64,000 nucleotides of DNA from Solea solea (taxonomy: Eukaryota > Chordata > Actinopteri > Pleuronectiformes > Soleidae). Shown in pieces: positions 50,087 through 62,345 of the stretch. The stretch spans positions 5,579,001 to 5,643,000 of the forward strand of contig NC_081150.1 of NCBI RefSeq assembly GCF_958295425.1, written 5' to 3'. The notes under the pieces were generated by a model. That model was not told the origin of the DNA, did no database searches, and worked only from the letters and a program-made list of their open reading frames with translations. The position numbers and the translations under genes are program-made. How positions within the stretch are numbered: the stretch's first letter is position 1; each line of letters starts with the position of its first letter.

Positions 50087-53000
50087 TCTTAGCTGCAGCT
50101 TGTAATTGATTTGCCTGCTTAATCCCTTTTGGATTGAGTCAGGGAGAGAGCGGTGGCTTGGGTGATTGAGGCATTTGAATTCCCCCGGTGAGACACAACA
50201 GGAAGATGGAGGTCATTTAAACTGAACGTGGATCAGTCGCTGACCGTGTTTACTCAGAGGATTTGGTGTCTGTTGACAGCGAGGACTTTGAGTCTGTTAG
50301 GACGGATCATCAACGAGGCCATCGACTCCAGTCTGTTTGTTTGTGCTCACACTGGATCTCTGGTGACGCCGCGTCCCTTGTGGTTCTCTGTACCCAAGTA
50401 GAGCTCAGAGTATTTCTTTAACATCGTGCAGGACAAGTTGAAGCCAGAAATATCCATCAAATATCCATTTTCACACATATGCGCCACATATTTTACATAC
50501 ACATACATGTCATTCTGCTGAACCTTATTTTCCACATGGCTTTTAGATGAGTGGAACAACTAAGTTTGCTGGCAGCTGAAGAAAATATCCATGCCAGAAG
50601 TGACTGTGGGTCTCTTGACATTATGAGGTTAAGCACAAAAGAAACACATATTGAGGCTTAACTCTGGACTAATATTGGAATGTGACCATGAAAGACATTT
50701 CTAATCTGCTCAGCCAAAATCACATTAACTCTCCTAATGTATTTTCTCCACACTAAGAGAGCTGGGCCTGGGAACGGTTTTAATGGGAAACTTTCCTCTT
50801 TGCACTCAAGCTGGCGAAGGAGAAAGAGGGGGAATTACAAGAAAACGCTCCTGCTGTAACTAATCCATGCTGATGTTCAAACGGAGTGAAATTCTCTGTA
50901 AATTTGAGCATGCGTAGATGGATGGAAAACAAAGTTCTGCAGATTCCTACCCCGCCCCCCTCCCCCCTTGTAACAAACACAGCGCTGATCTATCAGAGTC
51001 ATTTTCCACAACATGTCAGAGCAAAGAAAAACTACCAGTCCATTCCAAACATGAAACAGCTCTCTGGGCAGGAATATAAGAAATGAAACCCTTCTGAAAT
51101 GTGAAGCCAAGCAGGACGCCACAAGAAAATAGATGATTGGCTGTCAGTAGCGCTCTAAGACTCGCTGATCATCACACAGAGCACACAGACTCTCTCGCAG
51201 GTCCCCCGAGGGGATTGTGAGAGCCTGGTCTACAAAGCAAGCGAAGGAGAGAGGAGAGGGAGTGAAGAGGAGGTCATTAGATGTAAGTTTATTGAGCAGA
51301 GGGCTATGAAAACGAGGGCAGCACATATGACCGACTACAAAAACATCCATCTCCAAGACCATTTAAACATTTTCTAATTACAGCCAGGCACTTTCTACCC
51401 ATACCTCACTTAAGTGGCCTCCACAAAATCGCCAGACTTGCCCGAGTCTGTGCTCCAGCTCCTTCATAGAGTGCAAAATACAATTATCTCTCCGAACTTT
51501 GGGCAAAAAACAAATGTCCCCAATTTAGAACCGCAATTTCTCAGCCATTTCTGACTCTATCTTCACAGATCCTTTGGCTGAGTCATGCAACACTCCTGGT
51601 GAAGATGTTTGAGCAATACAACAAGTATTTTAGAAGGTGCATCGGTGGTGCTTTTTTTTTTCCAATGGACCTGACATCGCTGTAGCAACCACTAACGGCA
51701 GGTTGGCCCCACATGGCTGCAAATTAGACTTCACACAGGTAAACACACAGAGAGTAGCTCGTTGTCCAGATGTGGGCGGTTCCAGTTGACACATGTATTG
51801 TCAGCACCTCTAAATATGGCCGACGATTGTGAAAGGATACATTACAGACAGCATTTGGATGGGATGCGGCTCTTCCACCCCTTAAAATCAAACACTGCGT
51901 CCTCAAGAGAATTCTACCAGTGCTCTGTGTATGTCTCCGCTATCGATGACCTAAAAGGTCATTGATATCAATACTGAAAGTTACTATGATGATGAATGAC
52001 AGATAATTAAAAATTGATCTGAGCGAAAGCTGAGGAAACCAATTGAGTAAGTTTTTAAACTTCGTTAGTGATAGAACACTGACCACCGAGGTAAAACATT
52101 CAAAGCATGGATGGATGGATAGCTAATATCATATAGAGCTATATCCAATATAGAGTGTATAAAGTTGTTTCTCTCCTCTCTGTAGAGCTGTGAGTCATCT
52201 TTGCATCACGACTTTAAACACCACCCTACAGTCGAGACATAAACGTATTATATCTGTAGAGACTGTAAATAAAATAAAAGAAACAAATAAAAAAGAAAAT
52301 CATATATACACCGAGCTGCACTAGAGGAGTCCATTCACCAAACATACTGATGTGGAAAATGGGAGGGTGAGGGATTTGCAGTATGGGTTTCAGCCGTGGT
52401 GTATAATCCTAGTCACTCCTCTTCTCATGAAGAGCGGCAAATTGAAATGCAGACTCTCCCCAAACAACAACAGGGGGGTTTTTTTTATGAGAGAGAAAAA
52501 GCTGGGGTTTAGATTCCTGCTTTTCAGAGCTCTGATAATAACAACAACAATAATAATAATGACAATAAAAGCAGTGATAGATATCATGGCTGTTTACATA
52601 GCAGCAGATCCATGCAGATAGAAGCATGCAATACTCGACATCAGCTACTGCAAAACAGAACAAAAGCAGATCCAGCTCTAAATCTCATTAAAGGCAGACA
52701 CAGAAAAGTGTCAGACAGTAGGCCACGACTGTCCTGGTGTGATCCAAACAACAAAATGGCTGAAAGGCGGAAAATACAGTATGGCTCTCCAGAGAGAACA
52801 GTTCTTTTTAAACAGCGACAGAATTCAAGCAACCTCTCGATTTCACCAGAGGGCTTGAATTGGTTTTGCATCTTCATTATCTGGTTCATTCATTTTCCAC
52901 TGACTAGATGAATGGAATTACTAGACACAGTGGGACAGATTCATCCAAAGACTGTGTCTCATATTTACTGGACAGGTGTTTATTGAGTCTCTCATTGCAC

Positions 53001-53584
53001 ACAGAGGCATGCTTCAGCTAACTGCAGATTACTTTGACTGATGCAAACGACAGCAAATGTATATTTCCAGAAAAGGCAATAAAACCAATTTGGATCCCAA
53101 CAGTCGGGATGTGATTGAGCAGGGACGAAATTAAACAGTGTGGATGTGAAAGCGTGTTTTTTTTTTCTTTTTGGAATCCTGTAGATTTAATTTGAAAATA
53201 AGGTAAGTCAGAGGGGAGTGTTGTCACCATAACGAATTCAAATAACCAATTATGTCTTTCAGACTGAGCTACCTCTATATTTCAATCACTGTGTGAACTG
53301 GAATAGAAAGGAGGGTATATGATGGAGAGATTATAGCAGATAGCGGATGGAGGAACATTTATTGGGTATGCATATGGAGCATCGCTCATGCTACTCTCTG
53401 TGACCTGGAAGTAATCACCAAGGGATGCCATTAAAACTGTAGTGTGTAACATTTAAATCCTAAGACATGTCTGTTACATTCAAACGATTGTCAAATGACT
53501 ACACACAGTGCTGATTAAGCCCATCAGCTCCACACAATTCTCTCTGTATTTCTCAGTATTGCAGTATTTACATCTCATGTCAAG

Positions 53585-54600
53585 TAGGGCTGCCCCCTCA
53601 TTAGTCGGCGAGATTACGTCGGTTGTTTGTTCGCTGCAAAAAATGAAATTAAAACAAACACAAAACAGGAAACTATTGTCTTGTGTCTTGTCAAAATAAA
53701 ATTAAAACCTATATGGCTGAACCATTCATGGCTTTAATTTGAAAGGACGGACATAGGAAGTGTGGTCACAATGTGTAGTTTGACAGAAGTCACGTCAATG
53801 TCCATGGTTACAAAGTGTATCAAATAGTATGCCTGTTAAGAAGTCCAAAGTTTGGGAACATTTTGAGAGAGTGAAGGATGACCCCAACAAGTCACCTTTA
53901 CAGAATTTTTAATATAATGTCTGTTGATGTGCAAGTTCCTAAATGACTCGTGTAATGACTGAAGGTGATGTCATTCAGTTGAAATGGAACCGTTGCAATG
54001 CTCTCCTGCTGGTTTTTTTTCCAAACACTTTCAGAATCAGGACAAGCTACTTCTTTAATTGAGTTGTCGGTGTGAACTGGCGACAGGCTCTGTGCACTGT
54101 AAAATTCATCATTAGGAACCAATTTATAATTTAGTGTGCTGGTGTTACAGGTTAATTAAGTACCATGTTGAAAATCAACTAAATATTCCGTCTACTAGCT
54201 GGTTGATCTGACATTTGCCGCAGTGTGCGTCATGGGCGTGCGCCACTGTGCTCGCTTGTAAATTTAATAATTCAAAAGCTCATTATAATTTGTGTTCTCA
54301 TTAGAATGATGTTGTAATGAATTTAAATTCAACAAAATGTTCAGATCCTATTTACTGATCGTTCCAATCCATTCACAGTCATTACTGCACAGCACAGCTT
54401 GAAATATGTAGCTTGCTCCGTGTTTTAATGTTTAATGATTTAAATCAAGGATTGATTTTAAGGTTTTGTATATATCTGTAGTGTAGAACAGTGTTCAAAT
54501 GTTACTTATAACATCCTTTCTCAGACCTAGAACTCAAACTTCATCAACCTGCCAATGACAAATGGTCGACCAGGAAAATCCTGAGTCAGGGACAGCCCTA
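53585..54600. mobile_element. hAT-type DNA transposon remnant nested in an older element
   Basis: The termini are TAGGGCTGCCCC and GGGACAGCCCTA (11 of 12 inverted match). It is flanked by ATGTCAAG (53577-53584) and ATGTCGAG (54601-54608), an 8-bp duplication with one later change, as expected of hAT transposition. It is 1016 bp long. Only a short BED-finger-like beginning of a transposase frame is recognisable inside, so it is non-autonomous. Confidence 0.85.
53829..53912 (+). pseudogene. Start of a hAT transposase (BED-finger-like), truncated
   Basis: A 27-codon frame begins MPVKKSKVWEHFERVKDD and then reaches a stop. SKVWEHF followed by a charged stretch is typical of the start of BED zinc fingers in hAT/ZBED transposases. 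The zinc-binding cysteines and histidines and the catalytic core do not follow. Its place inside an element with hAT ends supports the call. Confidence 0.6.
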
Positions 54601-54932
54601 ATGTCGAGACATCCCTGCACTACACTTCATTTTATGCCAAGACAGATGGAGGCAATAGCACCCTTGCATTAGTAAAGCAAGAGAGCTGCAACCAGGTTGG
54701 AAAATAACAGCAAAAAACAAAGAAGCAGCCTTGAAAAGTTTCAGGAGTGAATTCTAAAGCTTAAGAAAACTCAGTTGTTCAGCAGTTTAACGGGCTAATG
54801 TATACACACAAATGTTCCCTCTAGTCTGATAGTATTGCTTGACGGAGCATACAAATACTGTTAAATAGTTTTTGTACATCAAACAAACCCAACAGAATGA
54901 ACAACAATCACTAAAGATTACACACTGCAGCT

Positions 54933-55607
54933 TTAAAGCGGCCATAGCATGGTCCTATCTCACTTATATGTGAGATATGGAGGTGTACTTACCAACATGA
55001 AGTCGTTTTATTGGTAAAAACGTCCTAGTCGCTACAAATGAGCCGATGTAAATGACTCATCACTGACCCGCAGAACACAGACTGTCTTGTGATTGGCCAG
55101 CCAACGAGAGCTTTCCCACTGTCTTGTGATTGGCCAGTTACCTGGAAGTGACGTAATTGGCACGTCAGCTCTCAGATCCGCAGCTCCCCCGTCTGGAAAG
55201 GCAGATGCACCGCTAGCAATTATCAAAACATTGAGTAATGCCGTAATCCCTTTCGCATTTGATCCGGAGTCTGACCCAGAGTCAGAAGACACTGTGACAA
55301 GTGCAAGACTGCTGCAGGACAGGAGTAGTTCTTCTTCTTCTACGGTTGAAAGTACGTCACCGGATGTGCCCAGACTCTAGTGCCCGGACTGTGTTTAGAG
55401 GAGTGGTGAAATATTCGCCAGTGACGTAACTAGTCAACGGAAGTGCCGTTCCACTTCGTAGAGCTCAGGAAAACAATCAAACCCTGCGCTCTCAGCAGTG
55501 GCTGAACTGATTGTTATGGACTTTTAGGGCTTCATAAATGAGGTAATGACGTAGATACACACAAAAATGCAGTGTTAATTGGCACTTCCGGGCTATGGGA
55601 TCTTTAA
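54933..55607. mobile_element. Terminal-inverted-repeat element abutting the split element
   Basis: The left end TTAAAGCGGCCATAGCATGG and the inverted right end TTAAAGATCCCATAGCCCGG agree at 15 of 20 positions. TTAA occurs at both outer edges and, at the left, is shared with the end of the neighbouring element. Inside is an exact 20-bp direct repeat (ACTGTCTTGTGATTGGCCAG at 55081 and 55118) and a 95-codon frame. TTAA edges would suit a piggyBac-like origin, but the inner ends do not clearly fit, so the class is open. Confidence 0.5.
55093..55380 (+). CDS. Acidic/serine-rich 95-codon frame inside a transposon, function unknown
   Basis: The frame encodes a low-complexity acidic and serine-rich segment (FDPESDPESEDTV, then DRSSSSSSTVEST). 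It lies fully within the terminal-inverted-repeat element. Acidic, serine-rich N-terminal segments are common in fish transposon-derived proteins, so this may be a leftover first exon. No domain is present and it may equally be chance; I do not assign a function. Confidence 0.2.
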   Translation: MASQRELSHCLVIGQLPGSDVIGTSALRSAAPPSGKADAPLAIIKTLSNAVIPFAFDPESDPESEDTVTSARLLQDRSSSSSSTVESTSPDVPRL

Positions 55608-56353
55608 GATCAAACCCACCACCATCCCAATTACTGGCTGCTTCATTCAGCAGTGCCCACTTAATCAGTCCCAAGCTTTATTATTCACAGGAAGGTTTGA
55701 TTTAACATGGCATTCAGCTTTAATAAGGTAAACATTGAAAGTCACAATTACAAACAGATTGCTACTGTAAATCCCCCTATGTTAAATTTGTTCCAAAATA
55801 GGTTGCAGGGGTAAACTTCATTTCTCCACCCAAAGGACACACTATCAACACACAAATTAAACCTCAGCTCTTCTCTCCACTGTAGATATAATGATGATAC
55901 CGTGTACTCAAAAGAGTTGGAGCAAAACAGAGAGCGAGCAGTGAGGACTTAAACACAGCAAAAAGACAACAAATACTGCAGCAAAGAATGTGCTGTCCTT
56001 TATACTCACTGTTCTGTCTAATGGACACTGAGTGAAGAGTTATGAGGCTGTTTTCTTGGTATCCCCAAGTAAAAAACAAGAAAGTGGATCAAATAAGTAA
56101 TACCAAGCAAAGTTTAACAGTGGAACAAAAGGAAAATAAGTTACCTGCATGTCAAATATGTGACGCATGGGCACTGGAAAAATGTAAAGTTATTATTCAG
56201 CTAGACGTATTTCTCTTCTGTGTCCTGTCTGACTTTCCTTTAAAGTAACTGTTGTTTTCTAACACAGTTGCTCATCTTTTGTACTGATGATTCACCAGAA
56301 AGATGAGCAGAAATGTGTCAAAGCCTTCACAGCCTTGAATGCGGTCCAACAAG

Positions 56354-57262
56354 TCATCCAATACCATCTATGCAGAAAACATTCAGGTCTCCTTTGCCTC
56401 CAGAAGCCTGGAGTTGATCATGCTCATCAATACTTATAACATATCCCAAACACACTGCCTTTCTCTCACTTGTGCCATTGTGCATCACAAAAAAAAGAAT
56501 GAAACCGTCTGAGATGAAATGACTGAGCAGGGATGATGCCTGCACTGATAAACAACTGGGGCTGACACCTAAGCCGAATGCTTGTTTCCGCAATTCAGTC
56601 CGAACTCTGGGAACAGTCAAATGATTAATGCCACAATAATGTAATGCATAAAGGCTATTGGTTCTTTGTAGCAGAAAACACAATAAGACGGAACCAAGCC
56701 AAGAAGAGCCTTGTAAATCAGTATCATCCAGTGAGTACCTTCGTATTCTCAAAGAAGGACACTGAGGACACTTTCTGACAGAGATGCTGCTGTGAGCAAG
56801 ACACGTCTTCTCCTGCTGCAATCTGTCCGCATGAGTCAGGNNNNNNNNNNNNNNNNNNNNNNNNNNNNNNNNNNNNNNNNNNNNNNNNNNNNNNNNNNNN
56901 NNNNNNNNNNNNNNNNNNNNNNNNNNNNNNNNNNNNNNNNNNNNNNNNNNNNNNNNNNNNNNNNNNNNNNNNNNNNNNNNNNNNNNNNNNNNNNNNNNNN
57001 NNNNNNNNNNNNNNNNNNNNNNNNNNNNNNNNNNNNNNNNTGGAGGCACAACTGACACGTTACATGGTTTACAACGATGAAACTTCCTTGAAGGGTCATT
57101 TGTGTCGTTGATTTTTGTTGGAGAACCTGTGATAATGGATGAATGAGAGATGCTGTCAGCTCTTACACAAAATCTAAAACTAGATACGAATGCATTAATG
57201 AGTGGGTCATTTAAAAGGGAGAAAATTAAAATAGAAAGGCAAGAAACACAACAGAACAACAT
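56354..57262 (-). pseudogene. Possible L2-like LINE reverse-transcriptase remnant around the gap
   Basis: A long minus-strand frame runs through the assembly gap, which contributes about 67 unknown residues. The part nearest its end has LTVPRVRTELRKQAF, resembling the C-terminal block (VPRVRTELGKxAF) of fish L2-type LINE reverse transcriptases. The part before the gap (DPSRKFHRCKPCNVSVVPP) is not recognised. The catalytic FADD-type motif is not visible. The open frame is partly an artefact of the unknown bases. Confidence 0.3.
56841..57040. other. Assembly gap, 200 N
   Basis: A run of exactly 200 undetermined bases. The round number suggests a placeholder, so the true size may differ. Confidence 1.
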
Positions 57263-58249
57263 TCTATAGACAAGACAATCAGAAAAAACACGAGCTTCAA
57301 AAGGTGCCGACAGGTGTATTTTTACTTACTTTCATACTCATGTCATTGAACTGTGTGTTAAACTATATGCTAATGAGCTGCTGGCCGTTGCTCTAGATTC
57401 TGGATAGATATGATATTTTATCTGGCACTGGGCAATAAAGCAAGTTTGTGAATTTGCAAAAAAAGGCTGAAGTGTTCTACCAATTGAAAATTCAAAAGAG
57501 CTTTTGGAGATTTAAAAATAAAAAAAGTACACAAAAGTACACCAAATTATGTGACTAAAATACCCAACTCTATAGGGAAGGGTGGATGTGTAGACAATGT
57601 GTAAGTATATAAGCAGTGATACAGTTGAAATTACTTTACAATATCTACACAAGATAATACATTTACAGGCGATAAGCTGGACCTCTGTAGATTTCCCTCG
57701 GTACCCCTTACTGCGTGTTGTCCTAGTCAAGGACAGGAAATAAGATCAGATTTTCTCGAGGAAATAACTCATATGCTGTTTGCTCTTTTTTTGTCACTGT
57801 GGTCATTTTTGTCCTATACTCATAAAGGTGCTTTTTCTCAACTTGGAGAAGTAAATATATATCACAGCCTGTAATTACAAGCACAAGTGGCACCAGTGTT
57901 TCTGTGTGTGTCGTGAATCTACTGTACATCTGGGGTGCATGCCCCCTCGGGGACATGGTGGCTCTGTAAGCTCCTTTGGCAGGAGATAACTGTGAGCAGA
58001 TTAGTTTGAGGTTTGAGACCAGCTTCACCCTCTGTCCTGTCTGTGCAATAGTCACTCACTGTGGACCAAAATCTCTAAATCCCTGCAAGATCCATGGCTA
58101 CACTGACACACATTCGAACCATAAAAAAACAATTGTGAAAAATAAACATCCTAGAAGTGCATCAGTCACAGTGATAATCATATGATCCTATGAAAATGGA
58201 GAACACAAGGGTATATGGGAAGTACGAACACTGAGCAACCTTTTTTCCG

Positions 58250-58830
58250 CTATACAGTTGTTGCAAGGCTCGGCACAGCACGGCTCATTTCTGCTCATTT
58301 TTATTATTGCTTTTCCATTAGTGGTAGTACCTGGCAGTACCTGGTACTTCTGTCACCAGCTGAGCTGTTACTAAAAGTGGCGTCAACAAACTGCCGGCCA
58401 CTGATTGGTCAGAGAGTCGTCACTGGAAGAGTCATGAGCGCGACGTCCAACACAAGAATCAAACCGAACAATGCCGAACTGTTAAAACCGTTAAAAAGAT
58501 ATAAAAATCCCCAAAACATGCGTTCATCTCCAACATTTAACGAGGACATTTCTATAATCTATATAAATATCTAACAGAGGAGTCTGGTGTATTTAGCGAC
58601 AGCAATGCTGAAAGTCATTGATCGTGAGCCGTCATATTTTCATTCAGAGACTGTCAGATGGAATCTGTGCTCCGGTCATCGTTTTTATTAACTGATTCTA
58701 ATGATTCAGTACATTGAAAACAGCTGCTTTACTCGTCACTAGTGTGTGTGTGTTTGTGTCCCGTATAAAACACAGCGTTTTCATGCAGACGTGGTATGAC
58801 GACTGTACAGTGGTGAAAGCACCGTAATAG
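58250..58830. mobile_element. Non-autonomous DNA element, about 580 bp
   Basis: The ends CTATACAGTTG and (inverted) CTATTACGGTG are weakly alike. The interior has TTTTCCATTAGTGGTAGTAC, GAGGAGTCTGGTGTATTTAG and TCTAATGATTCAGTAC. Much of it recurs in reverse orientation at 17510-17880, which is the main evidence that it is mobile DNA. Confidence 0.65.
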
Positions 58831-60611
58831 TAAGCATGATGAAAAATAACGTTGTCATGTTTGTGTTCAGGCAGGACGTTATCTGGATATCTTCTAAAAT
58901 TTGACAGCCACAGTACACAGACACAAATGTCAGATTATTCTAAGGTTCTATCCTAATCTTAACAAGATTTGTGACAGACATGTCTTGGATACAGTAGGCT
59001 TTGAGAATACTTAATGACAGACGCAGGCCTCTTTTTCTCTGCATTTAAATAATTCGTTTTTATTTGAAGAGTGCAGGGACTGTTAGATTTTCCTTTGACA
59101 CGTGTTCCACAGTTGTAATTGACTTTGGCTTTACTATAATAGATGTGCACTCTGTTCTCCCACCTCAGCCCCACTTGTCACATTCACCTTCTCACATGAT
59201 GAATTTACATTGTTGTTTGATCATTGCACAGTATGTACAGTTCCCTTTAAGCACTGAGGAGAGTTGAGCAGTAGAAAATGTCAAGGTGTCTGACGCCAGT
59301 GATGGCTCTTTCAGAAACAGCATTACAGAGGGTCTGGATGTCTTCAGGGTCGTTGTACACGTCAATTTAAGTTTGGTAAGGGATGAAATTAGGGCGAGCA
59401 CGCCTTTGAAAATTTCAATTTGGAGATCTCAAACTGGAGATAGAAAAGAAGCATTTGAGCATTATAGAAGCCCTAGGGTCTTATTGGCTTTTAACCTTTG
59501 ACAAATTAGTTTTGCCCCTTTCCAGGCTGGTTTGGCTTTTTATCTAATCAAATTGAATCAATGGATTTGTATGTGCAGGGTTCGAGGAGTATGAGACTAA
59601 CTTCAGGGGAGGAGAAAGAAAAGTCAGAGAACACATCATGGTCCTTACTTTTTGTCATATTTTGGAGGGCTTATTGCCCCAAATTGAATAAAATACCCAT
59701 CTTCGGTTATAATTGCTTTAAAATAAAAAATTGTAGCCTGAGAATAACCCTTTTATATGGACTTTAGGCAAGGGCCTTGTTTTATGGAGCCCCCACCATC
59801 ATGTGCTGCCATGTTTCTACAGCAAGCCCAGATGGACAAACCAGCCAGCCAGGCATGCATTTTACGCTTTGAAGCGGAAGCTTACTGCAAATGAAGACAT
59901 ACAGCATTATTTGCGGTTTGTGAAGGCCACTGTAGATCACGGACACGCTCTCTTTCTAAAAATCTGCAGTCTCACCACTAGATTCTTACGCGTGAGAAAA
60001 AATGCATAGAATATGCTAAGCGCTATAGATGCATAATGTCAAATGATGGAACACCATTGGTAGTGGTAACATGCCTGTAGTGCCAAATGTTAGGTTTAGA
60101 CAAGACGTGAAGTACATATGTGCCTGGGCAAAAATTCCACAAAGTAATTTAGATCTGTAAGACCCCATGTAAGATTGATATGGCCCCAGTGCTCCCTTGT
60201 AATTTGTGTTAAGCACAAACTGGAGCACGTCGTGAGAGCAAAGGGAGAGTCCATGGGCCAGGGCTGGTGGCCTGTCATGATTGGGTAATGAGCCTAATGT
60301 CCCATGCAGTGTTAATACTCCCATCCCAGATGGATGATGATGATGAGGTAATGGGGGTGTAGGAACTGGTAACTATGTTCCCTGGGGTCTGAAGAGAAGA
60401 GAAAATTCTGAAAACAGAGGCCTCTTCATCTTGGCTGCACTTTGATGCACACTTCTTCTGCACATTTATTTTAGGGCTTTGGTTGACGTGTGCCCTCTGC
60501 TGGTGTAAATGTTATTTAGAGAGCTCGTAAAGTTCAGGGAAATTACTGCAGTTTGTAAAAAAAAACCAATGGTCCTCTGCGCTCATCCCTCCCTTCAAGT
60601 GTATTCAAGTA

Positions 60612-60637
60612 TTCAGAGGTAATGTATTACCTCTGAA
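60612..60637. repeat. Inverted repeat with 12-bp perfect arms
   Basis: TTCAGAGGTAAT and ATTACCTCTGAA are separated by two bases. The arms do not extend further. Confidence 0.9.
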
Positions 60638-61459
60638 CACCTCACTCTTTCTCAGGTTCTGCTTCTGCTGTTGATTTGCTCCTTAACTCGCACATGAACG
60701 ACAGAACAAATCTGTGTGAGTGAGAGGTGATAGAAGACAAAAAAAAATGGCAGGGGACAGGAAAATGTGCCCGTGGAATCTTCTGTCATCTTCTATCCAC
60801 ATTCTCAAGACTCTGACAACTGTGCAGACAGGGAAAGGTGCAGTTAAAAGACAGGGGGGGAGAATGAGCGGAAAGATGAAAGAGGTTTTCTTCTATCCCT
60901 TCATCAACCCTTGGGGTGGATTGATAGCTGTCGCCTGCTGAGATAGGTCTCTTTTGCAAGGGCTATGGTGGTTAAAGGTAAGACTTCTGCCAAGGCTGAG
61001 AGCCTGTGCGTGAATAGGATCAAAGAAAACTCCACGAGTCGACAGGCGAGATCAATATCCTGCGACCTACAGGCTTTTCAATTCTTTTCAGTGTCATCAT
61101 CAGATTAATTGCTCAGAATAATAAACATACGGTGAGTGTTTCAAATATTAACGTGGCACTAAACACGGGGCTCCACTTTACAGGAGACAGTGATGGAAAG
61201 CCCCTCTCACAAGTTCGTAATGCTGCTATCTGCTCGTTTAAAAAGGAGAGACTGCACTTATGCTTATGTGTGTGTAAGTGGAGGTGTGACGTGTGTGTAC
61301 GTGCAGAAAACAGCATTAAGCCGCCGAATTAATGGTGCAGGAATCAACCTGGAGGCTGTTACTTTCACAGCTGGGCAGAGGACAGCAGCAGAGTCCTTAC
61401 ATGTCTAATGAAAGTAGAAAACTACCTAACACAAACTTACATGTAGCACAGCGAAGGCG

Positions 61460-61482
61460 CACACACACACACACACACACAC
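61460..61482. repeat. (CA)n microsatellite
   Basis: About 11 CA units in otherwise unique sequence. Confidence 0.95.
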
Positions 61483-62304
61483 GTCTGTTCTGCTATCAGA
61501 AAGGTTTTGTGCTCAGAAAAAAAAAAACATTCACATGGTGAAACTTAATTAGGTTGCCTAAGTCACTGAATTGTCTCTGCCTCTTTGTAGTTAATTGCTG
61601 ATTTTGTTAGATTACTGTGCCCAAAGCCTCTGATGGAAGAAATTATGTTTGCACCAATCTTTCAGCCTTCTCTGCTATTGCAATGTTGGGATGAAGTGGG
61701 AAGATTTGGTATAGTTCATCTCTTCTATAACTGTTTCTCTATTGTTCTTAAACTTTCCATTCTATAGTTTAACTCTGGTCAGCTTCAGCCAATAAATGAA
61801 TCTGTCACTGGACATTTTTGCCTTAATTATCACATTGATTTGCTTCTGTTAGGGAGTCTAACTGTAGAAATATGCAGCACAACACAAGAAAAACCCAACA
61901 ATGCAAACAACACAGCAGAAATAATGCACTTAAAAGGGGTCTTAAGATGCTTGAGCCACCATTAGGTTTGTTGCTGTAGCAATGCTATAATGATCATACA
62001 CAGGAAACCCGCAGAAACACAGCTTCTACATGTTAAAGTGTCGAGTATAAACTTTTAACTTGAACAATTTAAATAATAGAGTCGGACCTTAAAGCTGGTC
62101 AAACCTTTGTTTGTCCTGCTATAGACAAATGTCTGCAGTGAAAAAGGTCATTATGGCAATTTGATTGAAGACATTCTTGAGCATTACATAACACATGTTG
62201 TATGAGATAAACTCATCGACAGCTTGCTAAATATAATTCAGTCACATCATTTCGAAATGCCAATGATCACTGAATTTGACAGACACACACACACACCAAA
62301 ACAA

Positions 62305-62345
62305 AGCTTGTGGTGTCCTAAGACTTTTGCAAAGTACTGTATGTG
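62305..62345. mobile_element. Possible Tc1-like terminal fragment
   Basis: GGTGTCCTAAGACTTTTGCA then AAGTACTGTATG resembles the end of common fish Tc1-like elements (CCTAAGACTTTTGCACAGTACTGTAT). No transposase sequence is recognisable nearby. Confidence 0.4.

Larger units (their letters stand above)
53431..54936. mobile_element. Small terminal-inverted-repeat element, split by a hAT insertion
   Basis: The left end is TTAAAACTGTAGTGTGTAA and the right end is the inverted form of TTAAAGCTGCAGTGTGTAA (17 of 19 match). Without the internal hAT element and its duplication it would be about 480 bp. Internal sequence (GATTAAGCCCATCAGCTCCACAC; GATGGAGGCAATAG; AGTCTGATAGTATTGCTTGAC) recurs in the copies near 2.3 kb and 30 kb. 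It has no coding capacity. The superfamily is undetermined because a clear target duplication is not visible. Confidence 0.8.
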
